This document shows, in pieces, positions 27,115-36,484 of a stretch of DNA of 64,000 nucleotides. The stretch spans positions 124,001-188,000 of the forward strand of contig CAJUMC010000001.1 of NCBI GenBank assembly GCA_910587085.1. The letters are read 5' to 3'. Both the position numbers and the translations under genes were made by a program. Within the stretch, counting starts at the first letter, position 1. Every line of letters begins with the position of its first letter. The notes beneath the pieces are model-generated. The model saw only the letters and a program-made list of their open reading frames with translations, did not search any database and was not told where the DNA came from. This DNA comes from an uncultured Lachnospiraceae bacterium. Its GTDB lineage: Bacteria > Bacillota > Clostridia > Lachnospirales > Lachnospiraceae.

Positions 27115-28518
27115 GTGAAAAGCAAAAAATCCGCGAAAAGCGGGCTGAATATCATTATCGTCGGCTGCGGCAAAGTCGGCTCCACACTGACGGAGCAGCT
27201 GTGCCGCGAGGGGCACGATATCACTGTCATCGACAGAAATTACGACAAAATTCAGGCACTTTCCAATCTTTACGACATTATGGGCGTTGTCGGAAACGGC
27301 GCAAGCTACAGCACGCAGATGGAGGCCGGCATCAAGGAGGCCGATCTTATCATCGCCGTGACGAATTCCGACGAGCTCAATCTGCTGTGCTGCACCATGG
27401 CAAAGCAGGTCGGCCGCTGCGCCGCCATTGCCCGCGTGCGCACGCCGGACTACAGCAACGAGGTCAGCTACCTGCGCAAGCGGCTCGGCCTCGCCATGAT
27501 TATCAACCCGGAGCTTGAGACCGCAAATGTGGCCGCCCGCATCCTCTCCATGCCGACTGCGCTCGAGGTCAATTCCTTTGCGCACGGACAGGCTGAAATC
27601 ACAAAATTCAAGATTCCGGAGGGCAACGTCCTCAACGGCATGACCGTCGCTGCTCTCGGGAAAAATATTGTCGCAAAGAGCGTCGCCGCAAACATCCTGA
27701 TCTGTGCGGTCGAGCGAGGCGGCGAGGTTTTTATTCCTTCCGGAAATTTCCAGTTCTCGCAGGGCGACATTGTCTCCTTTGTGTCCTCCCGGAAAAATGC
27801 GAAAACCTTTTTCGAGAGCATCGGCTTCAAAACCAACCAGGTGCGCGACACCATGATTATCGGGGGCGGAAGGGCCGCGTTCTATCTTGCAAAGCAGCTG
27901 CTCGCCATGGGCATCCAGGTAAAAATTATCGAAAATGACCGCACGCGCTGCGAGACCTTGAGCGTCCTGCTGCCCCAGGCCATCATTATCAACGGCGACG
28001 GCACGGACGAGGAACTGCTCCGGGAGGAGGGCATCCAGTACACGGAGGCTTTCGTCCCGCTGACCGGCATTGATGAGGAAAACATCCTGCTCACGCTGCA
28101 CGCGCGGCAGGTTTCCGGCGCAAAAGTCATCACCAAAATCAACCGGATCACCTTCAAGGATGTTATCAGCCAGCTTGAGCTCGGCAGCGTTGTCTATCCG
28201 CGCTACATTACGTCGGAAGCTATTATCGCTTACGTCCGGGCAAAAAAGAATTCCATGGACAGCAATATCGAGACGCTCTATCACCTGTTTGATTCCCGCG
28301 TGGAAGCGATCGAATTCCGCGTGGACGAGGAATCCGGCGTCACGAATATCCCGCTGATGGAGCTCTCTCTCAAAAAGAACCTGCTGATCTCCTTTATCAA
28401 CCGGGACGGCCGGATCATTATCCCGACCGGCCAGGACTGCATCCGCGTCGGCGATACGGTCATGATCGTCACGACGCATACCGGCTTCCACGATATTCTG
28501 GATATCCTGGAGAAATGA
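27115..28518 (+). CDS. trkA: Trk potassium uptake regulator TrkA
   Basis: 467 residues from a GTG at 27115, chosen because GGAGG lies 8 bases upstream and the NAD-binding motif NIIIVGCGKVGSTLTEQL follows at once. Two RCK units are present: the second Rossmann motif is TMIIGGGRAAFYLAKQL, and each is followed by a C-terminal RCK subdomain. TrkA is the peripheral nucleotide-binding ring that gates TrkH. A CCTGTC/GACAGG hairpin precedes the ribosome site. trkH follows after 7 bases. Confidence 0.95.
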   Translation: MKSKKSAKSGLNIIIVGCGKVGSTLTEQLCREGHDITVIDRNYDKIQALSNLYDIMGVVGNGASYSTQMEAGIKEADLIIAVTNSDELNLLCCTMAKQVGRCAAIARVRTPDYSNEVSYLRKRLGLAMIINPELETANVAARILSMPTALEVNSFAHGQAEITKFKIPEGNVLNGMTVAALGKNIVAKSVAANILICAVERGGEVFIPSGNFQFSQGDIVSFVSSRKNAKTFFESIGFKTNQVRDTMIIGGGRAAFYLAKQLLAMGIQVKIIENDRTRCETLSVLLPQAIIINGDGTDEELLREEGIQYTEAFVPLTGIDEENILLTLHARQVSGAKVITKINRITFKDVISQLELGSVVYPRYITSEAIIAYVRAKKNSMDSNIETLYHLFDSRVEAIEFRVDEESGVTNIPLMELSLKKNLLISFINRDGRIIIPTGQDCIRVGDTVMIVTTHTGFHDILDILEK

Positions 28519-28525
28519 GGGCAGT

Positions 28526-29983
28526 ATGAACAGTTCAATTATCCGTTATATTCTGGGGCATGTTTTAAAAATCGAGGGGATTCTGATGCTGTCTCCATGC
28601 GCTGTCGCGCTGCTGTACGGCGAGACAGCGGGATTTTACTACCTCGGCGTCGCTGTGCTCTGCTTCGTTCTCGGCCTTCTAATGACGCTGCGGCGGCCGG
28701 CAAGCCAAGTCTTTTATATGAAAGAGGGGTGCGCCGCCACGGCCCTGAGCTGGATTTTCCTGAGTGTTTTCGGCTGCCTGCCGTTCTGGCTCTCCCGCGA
28801 AATCCCGTCCTTTACGGACGCACTTTTTGAAACCGTATCCGGCTTTACCACCACGGGTGCAAGCATCTTAAGCGATGTTGAAGCGCTGTCGCACTGCGCG
28901 CTGTTCTGGAGAAGCTTCACGCACTGGATCGGCGGCATGGGCGTGCTTGTTTTCCTGCTCGCGATCATTCCGATGAGCGGCGGTTCCCACATCAACCTGA
29001 TGCGTGCGGAAAGCCCGGGACCGTCCGTGGGAAAGCTTGTTCCGAAAATCAAGTCCACGGCGCGCATCCTGTATCTGATCTACCTCGGCATGACCGTGCT
29101 GGAGATTATATTTCTCCTGGCCGGGCGCATGCCTCTGTTTGACGCTGTCTGCACCAGCTTCGGCACGGCCGGCACGGGCGGCTTCGGCATTAAAAATGAC
29201 AGCATGATGAGCTATTCCCCTTATCTTCAGTGGGTGGTAACGATTTTCATGATCCTGTTCGGCATCAATTTCAACGCCTATTATTTCATGCTGTTCCGGA
29301 ATTTCAAAAAGGCGCTGCGCATTGAGGAGGTGCGCCACTATCTGCTGATTATCCTGGCCTCGACCGCCGTGATCTTTGTCGGTCTTGTCCGCTCCTCGCT
29401 GCATACGGCCGACTCGCTGCGGCATGCTGCATTCCAGGTGGCGTCCATTATCACGACGACCGGCTTTTCCACGGCAGATTTCGACACCTGGTCGCAGACG
29501 GCAAAAACAATCCTTGTCCTGCTGATGTTTATCGGGGCATGCGCCGGCAGTACGGGCGGCGGCATCAAGGTTTCGCGCGTAGTCGTACTTTTTAAGACGA
29601 TCGGCAAGGAGCTGAATTCCTATATCCACCCGAAGAGCATCCGCAAAGTCAAAATGGAGGGGAAGCCTGTGGAGCATGAAGTTGTGCGGGCCATCAACGT
29701 GTATTTTGTCACGTTCACGCTTCTTTTCTGCGTCTCCGTTTTCCTTATTTCCTTTGAAGGCCGGGATCTGGTTACGAATTTTACGGCCGTTGCCGCCACA
29801 ATAAACAATATCGGCCCGGGGCTTTCGCTTGTCGGACCGACACAGAATTTCGGATTATTCCATATTTTTACAAAATATGTACTTATTTTTGACATGCTGG
29901 CCGGAAGGCTCGAGCTGTTTCCGCTGCTCACTCTCTTCCACCCGACGCTCTGGAAGGATCTTTTTACAAAGCGGGCAAAATGA
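28526..29983 (+). CDS. trkH: Trk potassium transporter membrane subunit
   Basis: 485 residues with about ten hydrophobic helices and four pore loops: VSGFTTTGAS, FGTAGTGGFG, IITTTGFST and ATINNIGPG. The glycine in each loop lines the potassium selectivity filter. It works with TrkA in the cell membrane to import potassium. It lies 7 bases after trkA, the normal operon. Confidence 0.95.
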   Translation: MNSSIIRYILGHVLKIEGILMLSPCAVALLYGETAGFYYLGVAVLCFVLGLLMTLRRPASQVFYMKEGCAATALSWIFLSVFGCLPFWLSREIPSFTDALFETVSGFTTTGASILSDVEALSHCALFWRSFTHWIGGMGVLVFLLAIIPMSGGSHINLMRAESPGPSVGKLVPKIKSTARILYLIYLGMTVLEIIFLLAGRMPLFDAVCTSFGTAGTGGFGIKNDSMMSYSPYLQWVVTIFMILFGINFNAYYFMLFRNFKKALRIEEVRHYLLIILASTAVIFVGLVRSSLHTADSLRHAAFQVASIITTTGFSTADFDTWSQTAKTILVLLMFIGACAGSTGGGIKVSRVVVLFKTIGKELNSYIHPKSIRKVKMEGKPVEHEVVRAINVYFVTFTLLFCVSVFLISFEGRDLVTNFTAVAATINNIGPGLSLVGPTQNFGLFHIFTKYVLIFDMLAGRLELFPLLTLFHPTLWKDLFTKRAK

Positions 29984-29999
29984 TTTCCCGCAGGCCCGC

Positions 30000-30500
30000 C
30001 TACGAAATCAGCTCCGCCACTGCGCTCCACGCCGCACACAGCTCCTGCAGACTGCAGGCGGCGTTGGCCGGGCTGGTGGACGGCAGACGCACCGCATCCC
30101 GTCCGGTTGCCGGAGCAAGATATTTTCTGTACAGCTCATACGCCTTGGCTCCGTTCGCAAAAATACCGCGGATCGGGGCCGCCGCAAGCACCCGCCCCAC
30201 ATCGTTCGGCACCGCATCCCGGATGGAGGCGTCGGAGGAGCCCGTAATTGTACAGCCCGCAATCACATCCCACAGGGCAATATGCCTCCGGTGCAGCAGC
30301 GCCTTCTTTTCCTCGATACCGGCAGGCACTGGCTCGCCGGTCAGCGCCGCAAGCACGCGCCAGAAGCGGTTCTGCGGATGCCCGTAATAAAAATTCTGTT
30401 CCCGCGATTTCACTGACGGGAACGTTCCCAGAATCAGCACGCGCGATTGCCCGTCAAAAACCGGCTCAAAGGTGTGCGTCAGATACTCCTTTTCTGCCAT
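30000..30500 (-). CDS. DNA-deoxyinosine glycosylase (uracil-DNA glycosylase superfamily)
   Basis: 166 residues. LILGTFPSVKSREQNFYYGHPQNRFW is the hallmark of family 6 (hypoxanthine-DNA) glycosylases, and the closing LPSTSPANA holds the second active-site loop. It removes deaminated adenine from DNA for base excision repair. Its 5' end overlaps the upstream membrane-protein gene by 35 bases, so the two are probably cotranscribed. It converges on trkH with 16 bases between the stops. Confidence 0.9.
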   Translation of the reverse strand: MAEKEYLTHTFEPVFDGQSRVLILGTFPSVKSREQNFYYGHPQNRFWRVLAALTGEPVPAGIEEKKALLHRRHIALWDVIAGCTITGSSDASIRDAVPNDVGRVLAAAPIRGIFANGAKAYELYRKYLAPATGRDAVRLPSTSPANAACSLQELCAAWSAVAELIS

Positions 30501-31119
30501 AGAGCAGCCTCCTGATTACATTTTCTTTCACCCATGTAATAACCGGCCCGAGCGCGAACGCAATGGCTACCGTCACCACTCCGGGCACAGAGCCGAAGAG
30601 AAAGCCGATCAGACAGGCAAGGCAGTCCCAGATCATGCGCACCGCCCGGAACGACAGTTTTCTGCATCTCGAGGCGATAATGCTCGGCACGGCGTCGTAC
30701 GGCGCGGTTCCGAGATCGGATGCGATGTAGACCGACACGGCAAGCACAAAGAGAAACAGCGCCAGCAGCGCAATGATCACGCGCGCCGCCATGCTCTCAA
30801 AGATTCCCTCCGGCAGCCACTTCGCGTTCAGCCAGGTAAAAAAATTAAAGCTGTATCCGACCAGGAACATATTTGCCAGAGTCCCCCAGCCGATCTGATT
30901 CCTTCCGAACAGCAGCACAATTACAAACAGACAGCAGTTCAGCAGCGCCTGCCAGTTTCCGAACAGCATACCGAGCTTTCTCGAAATACCAAGATTCATG
31001 CAGGTGCATGGATCGGTGCCGAAGCCGCACGGCTCCAGGAACGACAGGCAGAATCCCATCATAAGTACGGCAGCTACCATCAGCACAAGACGCTTTTTTT
31101 CGATATGTAAGAATTTCAT
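30466..31119 (-). CDS. YczE/YitT-type membrane protein
   Basis: 217 residues from the ATG at 31119, preceded by GAGGAGGGG. Five or six hydrophobic helices; GFGTDPCTCMNLGISRKLG and ASDLGTAPYDAVPSI are the duplicated family motif of YczE/YyaS proteins. The Bacillus YczE protein influences lipopeptide production, but the molecular role is unknown. Possibly a transporter. It overlaps the glycosylase gene. Confidence 0.85.
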   Translation of the reverse strand: MKFLHIEKKRLVLMVAAVLMMGFCLSFLEPCGFGTDPCTCMNLGISRKLGMLFGNWQALLNCCLFVIVLLFGRNQIGWGTLANMFLVGYSFNFFTWLNAKWLPEGIFESMAARVIIALLALFLFVLAVSVYIASDLGTAPYDAVPSIIASRCRKLSFRAVRMIWDCLACLIGFLFGSVPGVVTVAIAFALGPVITWVKENVIRRLLYGRKGVSDAHL

Positions 31120-31227
31120 TTTCCCCTCCTCGTGTATACTGCAGGCCGGCGATACTGCATCATCTATAGAAAATATGAATGCGCTTTTCTTCAAGCTTCC
31201 CCTTCTGGCGCTGCAGGAGGCATTCCT

Positions 31228-31650
31228 CTATATTTCCTCCTCTATCCGGCCGGTTTCATACTTCAGGCGCCTGCCCCACCGCAGCCGAAATTTCTTGAAG
31301 GAAGCTGTCTCAATCTCCTGCGTTTTGCATTTGCTGGCAACGATCCGGTAATGCACCGAATATCCGGACAGCTGCTCAGACAGCGCTTCCTCTGTCCCAG
31401 CCAGCTGCCTGGCCGCTTCCGAAAGATCTGCTCCCTTGATCTCAATCAGGTAAGCCGTTTTCTTATCCTCATTGATCAGCAGAAAATCGCATTTTTTTCC
31501 TTTCACAATCACCACCCCGTCAATCCGGTAATGGGTAACATAAGCGCCGTACTTATTTATTCCGCAGTGATGCCTCTGCGAATTTCTGTCCCTCGATATT
31601 ATCCTAGCATCATTCCTTCCGCAATCAGAAGTATAACCCTTCAGCGGCAT
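31228..31650 (-). CDS. PD-(D/E)XK nuclease-like partner of the AAA ATPase
   Basis: 140 residues. After a poorly structured start, YRIDGVVIVKGKKCDFLLIN...TAYLIEIKGAD resembles the PD-(D/E)XK core: Asp, then Glu-Ile-Lys on the next strand, followed by a helix (LSEAARQLAGTEEALSEQL). The C-terminus is basic (KKFRLRWGRRLK). The start codon lies four bases after the ATPase stop, and its GGGGGATG ribosome site lies inside the ATPase gene's end, so the pair is coupled. No catalytic activity is proven; a small non-nuclease adaptor is the alternative. Confidence 0.65.
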   Translation of the reverse strand: MPLKGYTSDCGRNDARIISRDRNSQRHHCGINKYGAYVTHYRIDGVVIVKGKKCDFLLINEDKKTAYLIEIKGADLSEAARQLAGTEEALSEQLSGYSVHYRIVASKCKTQEIETASFKKFRLRWGRRLKYETGRIEEEI

Positions 31651-31654
31651 AGAA

Positions 31655-33004
31655 TCATCCCCCTTCTGCCTGATCCGTCCGCAGCTTTTGCCCGGCGTCT
31701 TCCTCTTCCTCGATCTGCAGATCCATCAGAAGATCAAAATCCTGATTGATCGTCTTTGAGATCTCGTCAATTTTCTCGTTTTGAATCAAATGGCATTCGT
31801 CATCCATGCATTCCTCAATCCTGCCCCCGCGCACAAACCATGCGCAGAAGGATGTATGATCCAGCCAGAGAGAGTGCGGAATCACAGAACCGGCTTTCTG
31901 CCGTGCCCGGCCCGTAAGCCCAGCGGCGTACAGCAAGTTATTCAGAGTCCCGAGAACATAAGGGCTGTGCGTTGTAACCACCATGGAATGACCGCTGTTA
32001 TTCACCAGCGAAATCAGCTCCGTAATGTATTTCTGCGATTCGGGAAACAGATGGGATTCCGGTTCTTCAATAATAAACAGCACCGGCTCATTCTGCGCCA
32101 GATAATAAAACAGAAGATTCAGAATCCACACGGATTCCTGCTGCCCTGATGATGAAAAATTGATTTTCACATAATGGTTCCTGTCGATCGTAATGCGTTC
32201 CTCTCCATTGCAGAAACGGTAAGAGCCGCGCAGAACCTTATCAATCAGCTTCAGTCCCAGATTCAGAGAATTCTGAAGAGCATTTTCCCTGCCTCTGGGA
32301 TAAAAGGCCAGCCCCTGCAGTCCCTCCGAGAATTCCGGCTTCAGGCTCAGAATCCTCTCGATATAATCCTGCGTACAGTAATCGAGCGTCCTTTTCTGGG
32401 AATCCTTCATGGTCGTGTAAATATAGCTGAGCTGCTGCGACAAAAGTGTAATCATGCTGCGGCCCGCCGGAACAAAAACAACGGAATACGGGTCCGCAAA
32501 CAGAGCCTCCAGCTCGCTCTTCAGCCTCTGCTTCTGCATATCCGACACGCCCAGCTCCGTCGCCGTAAAGACAAAATTTTTTCGGTCCAGAAAACCTTTC
32601 AGCTCTTCACTGAAATCAAACCAGACATAATTTGGCGTGGTGTACCGTTCATCCGCCTTTAAGGACACCTTTACAAAACAGGAATCCGTAAAACAGTATT
32701 CCAGGCGCATTCCGTTATCCATCCCGTAAGAGGAGCCGAACACCCTTAAAAATTTTTCGCGGAGAAAATTTTCAAGGGCTCTCCGCAAGCAGCCAAAAGA
32801 ATTGTCCGGCTGCTGGATCGGGCTGAGCGCCTGCTGTTCCGCAAGCCGCAGGATATCCTCCTTGATCGTCCTGAAATAATAGACTACCTTGGAAACCGTA
32901 CTCTTTCCGGATGCCTGCATGCCGGTAAAGATCATGAATTTTGAACACTCCATCTCACATTCTTCAATCGGCCCCAATTTAATGATTTTGATCCTATGGC
33001 TCAT
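31655..33004 (-). CDS. AAA/ABC-type ATPase of the OLD-like, RecF-like class
   Basis: 449 residues. Walker A is FTGMQASGKST (about 27-37), the ABC-like signature FSSSGQQES, Walker B FIIEEPESHLFPES and the switch region TTHSPYVLGTLNN. The middle (about 60-270) is a helical insert in place of a long coiled coil. No TOPRIM or nuclease domain is fused; the tail is acidic. Such ATPases drive anti-phage systems such as Septu, Gabija and retron or Abi modules with a separate effector, here the PD-(D/E)XK-like gene. Codon third positions look less GC-rich than in neighbours, hinting at transfer. Confidence 0.85.
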   Translation of the reverse strand: MSHRIKIIKLGPIEECEMECSKFMIFTGMQASGKSTVSKVVYYFRTIKEDILRLAEQQALSPIQQPDNSFGCLRRALENFLREKFLRVFGSSYGMDNGMRLEYCFTDSCFVKVSLKADERYTTPNYVWFDFSEELKGFLDRKNFVFTATELGVSDMQKQRLKSELEALFADPYSVVFVPAGRSMITLLSQQLSYIYTTMKDSQKRTLDYCTQDYIERILSLKPEFSEGLQGLAFYPRGRENALQNSLNLGLKLIDKVLRGSYRFCNGEERITIDRNHYVKINFSSSGQQESVWILNLLFYYLAQNEPVLFIIEEPESHLFPESQKYITELISLVNNSGHSMVVTTHSPYVLGTLNNLLYAAGLTGRARQKAGSVIPHSLWLDHTSFCAWFVRGGRIEECMDDECHLIQNEKIDEISKTINQDFDLLMDLQIEEEEDAGQKLRTDQAEGG

Positions 33005-33377
33005 AAGCTGCTGCCTCCACTCCTAATCTGCCCAATACCCGGTGCGTCTCCCCCTCATTCGTCTGAGATTCCTTCCGGCTTTTATCTCCGCTCATCTCCC
33101 GCGGCGATTCCGCTGCCCCCGCAATTGCTGATTCCACTGCATCCGCAGCCTCCGCCGGACGCCTGCGCCCCTCGGATAATCCCGCCTCTGCCGCGCTTTT
33201 ACGCCTTTTCGGATTATAGCATATCCGCAGAGCATTTGCTATACCTTTCTCAATAAAATCCCCGTCCTGGGCCCACGCTGCCCCGCGGAAAAACAAGTAC
33301 GGCCCCGGCACGTTTCCTCGCTTTTCCCGGTACATAATTTCAAAAACAGAAATTATTGTCAGATCTGTGCTTACAAA

Positions 33378-33430
33378 ACAAAAGAAAGGGCCTCCGCACT
33401 CTCGCGAAAGCTCCTTCTTTTTTCCGTTTT
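33378..33430 (-). terminator. Probable terminator after the EF-hand gene
   Basis: Minus strand: AAAGAAGG pairs imperfectly with CCTTTCTTT around an inner GCTTTCGCGAGAGTGC hairpin, followed by TTGTTTTG. The rest of 33005-33495 holds no gene I can support. Confidence 0.5.
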
Positions 33431-33495
33431 ATAATACAGCACATCCATCTGTTCTGATCGGTTCTGCAGCACCCGGCACAAACCCAGGCGATCCA

Positions 33496-34626
33496 CTACA
33501 GCGTCAGATCAATATGCTGGATTGTCCCGGCCTGCCCGTTCTCCTTCAGGTAAATTCCGGTGCTACGGATAATGCCGTTTGTATGGTTTGTCTCCGCCTC
33601 GTTCAGCGAAAACTCCGTCCCTGCATAGCCGAGATAAATCGCGCCCACGCCCGCCTCGGCGATGCTGATCAGCTTATTGTTTCCCTGCTCATCCTTCGTC
33701 CAGACCTTCAGCTTCTCAAAAACCGAATCGTTCTCGTCGATCCAGCCGTTTCCGTCCTCGTCGTACTCGGCCAGATCGGCAAATCCGTTGCCTGAACTTG
33801 TGCCGAACAGCTCGCTGCCGTCATTAATCACGCCATCGCCGTTTTTGTCCAGCGCCAGGAAACCGCTTCCTCTGCCCGCGAACGAGATCAGTTCCTCCTC
33901 GCCGTCCGAATCCAGATCAAACAGGAACTTCTGGTCGCTCACGCTTCCGACATTTCCATCCAGATTGATGACAAGCGGATCGGTGCAGATATACTCCTCC
34001 TGCGTGATGCTTTCGTATTTCGCACAGAAAGCCCGTGACATCTCAAGGCTTACGCCGAAGTTCAGTTCCCTGCCATCCGCGGTTTTCACAGTACCCTGCG
34101 CCTGATAGCAGGTGTTTTCCATCTCCGCGAAAAATTCTGACTTCACCGTTGTCCGCGTCCAGCCCGTAGGTGCACGTTTGATCGGAGTGCTTATCTGGTA
34201 AACAGCAGCCTGTCTTGCAGCCGTGCCCTTATACCGGGTCTGAAGCTGATCCAGCTCCCCCTGAACGCTCATGGTATCCCCGCCTCTAAGCCTTCTGAGC
34301 ACCTCCATCATGCGCTTGAGAATCTCCAGCTGAACCTCGTCCTCACTCATGACCCGAGGCTCCCCCTGCCCCGAAACGCCCTCCGTGCGGCGTCCCGTGG
34401 CCTGCTGTAAGCGGTCAAGCAGGTTCTTCTCGTTCCGTTCCTCGCGCTCCTTCAAAATTTTTTCCTTGTTTTCTTCCAGCTGGTCGAGCATACTCTTCGA
34501 CTTGTCCGAAAGCTCGATCGTCGCCGCCTCATCATCCCTCGTAATGATTTCCGCGCTCTTCTTCTCGTGGATCGCGGCATAACTCCGGTTTGAGGACATT
34601 GCAATACTGCTTGAATCAATTTTCAT
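33496..34626 (-). CDS. EF-hand-like calcium-binding protein, possibly flagellum-associated
   Basis: 376 residues. The N-terminal 110 are charged and helical with a probable coiled coil (SMLDQLEENKEKILKEREER). A beta-rich part follows. From about residue 250 come calcium-loop repeats: DLDSDGEEE, DKNGDGVINDGSELFG, DEDGNGWIDENDSVF, then IYLGYAG. The order DxDxDG...LDKNGDG..NDGSELFG is widespread in uncharacterised proteins of motile bacteria. No signal peptide. CGGAGG precedes the start. A TGTCCGATATA motif upstream is shared with the gene at 2728-3336, suggesting the same sigma factor. Confidence 0.75.
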   Translation of the reverse strand: MKIDSSSIAMSSNRSYAAIHEKKSAEIITRDDEAATIELSDKSKSMLDQLEENKEKILKEREERNEKNLLDRLQQATGRRTEGVSGQGEPRVMSEDEVQLEILKRMMEVLRRLRGGDTMSVQGELDQLQTRYKGTAARQAAVYQISTPIKRAPTGWTRTTVKSEFFAEMENTCYQAQGTVKTADGRELNFGVSLEMSRAFCAKYESITQEEYICTDPLVINLDGNVGSVSDQKFLFDLDSDGEEELISFAGRGSGFLALDKNGDGVINDGSELFGTSSGNGFADLAEYDEDGNGWIDENDSVFEKLKVWTKDEQGNNKLISIAEAGVGAIYLGYAGTEFSLNEAETNHTNGIIRSTGIYLKENGQAGTIQHIDLTL

Positions 34627-34711
34627 CGTACCGACCTCCGTTTCTTCACTGCAGCGTCATCCGTGACGCACCCCCGCACCGGTATAGCTCTGGCGGTCTC
34701 TGCTGTAATTA

Positions 34712-34740
34712 TATATCGGACAATCGGAGGAATTTCTTTA
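34712..34740 (-). promoter_or_regulatory. Sigma-D-like (flagellar) promoter of the EF-hand gene
   Basis: Minus-strand TAAA (34737-34740), 17 bases, CCGATAT (34713-34719). The spacing is one base longer than usual. The remainder of the 34627-34939 gap holds a GCCGGTTT/AAACCGGC hairpin near 34880-34900 that may terminate the DUF1846 transcript. Confidence 0.5.
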
Positions 34741-34939
34741 ATGTTCTTCCATATTGCGGAAGAGAATCCTGCACTTGCAGACAGCAGAACACATCTGCAC
34801 CGGATGCTTTGCTGTCTGCCTGCAGACATCCGGCACCGGCGAACCAACGTCTCAAGACAGGCGGTGCTGCGCTCCTGTGCCGCCGGTTTCTCCTAAAACC
34901 GGCAGGAAACCGCTGCGCCCCTGCGCTGCTGTGACCTTC

Positions 34940-36418
34940 TCAGTGGTACAGCCGGTTGTTCTCATAACGGGCCTCACAGGTATGCATTACTCCAAGCCTC
35001 ATAAACGAGTTGGTATCCACGGACGAGAGAATCACCGTCGTATGCACCTGGCATCCTCGCAGTTCCGGCAGCCGGCCGAGTGCTTTTCTGGCATTCTCAT
35101 CGTCCTTTGCGCTGATCGACAGCGCAATCAGTACCTCATCCGTGTGCAGGCGCGGATTTTTGCCGCCGAGATACTCTGTCTTCAGCCGCTGGATCGGCTC
35201 AAGCGCCTCCGGCGAGATCAGATCAATCTCGTCCGGAATCCCGGCCTGCACCTTCAGCGCGTTCAGCAGCACTGCCGCCGAAGCCCCGAGCAGCTTGCTG
35301 GTCTTTCCGGTCACAATCGTACCGTCCGGCAGTTCCAGCGCTGCGGCCGGCGAACCCGTCCGGATCGCAACTTCATTTGCCGCTCCCACAACCCCGCGGT
35401 CGGCGGTGGACACGCCGGCCTGGTTCATCAGCAGCTCCAGCTTGTAAACCTCCTCGTTCGCCGCCCTGCCCTGGCGCATATCCAGCAGCCCCTGATAGTA
35501 GCGGCGGATAATCTCCTGCCGGGAAGCTTCCTGACATACAGCATCGTCACTGATGCATCGGCCCGCCATATTCACACCCATATCGGTCGGTGATTTGTAC
35601 GGGCTCTCCCCGAAAATGCTGTTGAAAATGGTCTGCAGAACCGGGAAAATCTCGACATCGCGGTTGTAATTCACCGTTGTTTCTCCGTAGGCCTCCAGAT
35701 GGTACGGGTCGATCATATTCACATCGTTCAGATCCGCCGTAGCCGCCTCGTAAGCAAGGTTAACCGGATGACGGAGCGGAAGATTCCAGACAGGAAACGT
35801 CTCAAACTTGGCATAACCCGCGTGGATCCCCCGCCGATGCTCATGGTAAAGCTGCGACAGGCAGGTTGCCATTTTGCCGCTGCCCGGCCCCGGCGCGGTA
35901 ATTACCACCAGCGGCCGCGTCGTCTCGATATAATCGTTTCTGCCGTAGCCTTCGCTGCTGAGGATCAGCGGAATATTGTTCGGATAGCCCGGGATCAGAT
36001 AATGCCGGTACACCCGGACGCCGAGCTTCTGCAGCCTGCTCTGAAACTCGTCCGCGCTGCCCTGCCCCGCGTACTGCGTCACAACCACGCTCCCCACATA
36101 CAGCCCGAGCCCGCGGAATACGTCAATCAGACGCAAAACGTCGCGGTCATAGGTGATCCCGAGATCGGAGCGGACCTTATTTTTTTCGATATCCGACGCA
36201 CTGATTACAATGACAAGCTCCGCCTGATCCTTCAGTTCCAGCAGAAGCTTCACTTTGCTGTCCGGCTCGAAGCCCGGCAGCACGCGCGACGCATGATAAT
36301 CGTCAAAAAGCTTTCCGCCGAATTCCAGGTACAGCTTGTTATCAAATTTTCCGACGCGCTCTCTGATATGCTCGGACTGCATCTTTAAGTATTTTTTATT
36401 ATCAAAACCGGTTTTCAT
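34940..36418 (-). CDS. DUF1846 family protein
   Basis: 492 residues from the ATG at 36418 (GGAG 7 bases upstream). The start KTGFDNKKYLKMQSEHIRER and the block KLYLEFGGKLFDDYHASRVLPGF are characteristic of DUF1846; a central VVITAPGPGSGKMATCLSQLYHE segment resembles a P-loop. Members are cytosolic homo-oligomers with a solved structure but no agreed function. Its upstream region is a five-copy tandem repeat. Confidence 0.92.
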   Translation of the reverse strand: MKTGFDNKKYLKMQSEHIRERVGKFDNKLYLEFGGKLFDDYHASRVLPGFEPDSKVKLLLELKDQAELVIVISASDIEKNKVRSDLGITYDRDVLRLIDVFRGLGLYVGSVVVTQYAGQGSADEFQSRLQKLGVRVYRHYLIPGYPNNIPLILSSEGYGRNDYIETTRPLVVITAPGPGSGKMATCLSQLYHEHRRGIHAGYAKFETFPVWNLPLRHPVNLAYEAATADLNDVNMIDPYHLEAYGETTVNYNRDVEIFPVLQTIFNSIFGESPYKSPTDMGVNMAGRCISDDAVCQEASRQEIIRRYYQGLLDMRQGRAANEEVYKLELLMNQAGVSTADRGVVGAANEVAIRTGSPAAALELPDGTIVTGKTSKLLGASAAVLLNALKVQAGIPDEIDLISPEALEPIQRLKTEYLGGKNPRLHTDEVLIALSISAKDDENARKALGRLPELRGCQVHTTVILSSVDTNSFMRLGVMHTCEARYENNRLYH

Positions 36419-36484
36419 AACGTTCTCCATTTCCTGTCCAATTTTAATTCCGGGTTGCACCCGTCCTCTCCCTTAAGCTGTTTT

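Noticed and set aside
27022..28491. 489-codon frame antisense to trkA
   Set aside because: It mirrors almost the full trkA length, has no recognisable domain and no ribosome site.
30418..30429. GGGAACGTTCCC palindrome considered as an SOS box
   Set aside because: It lacks the GAAC-N4-GTTC spacing of the LexA box and lies inside the glycosylase coding region.
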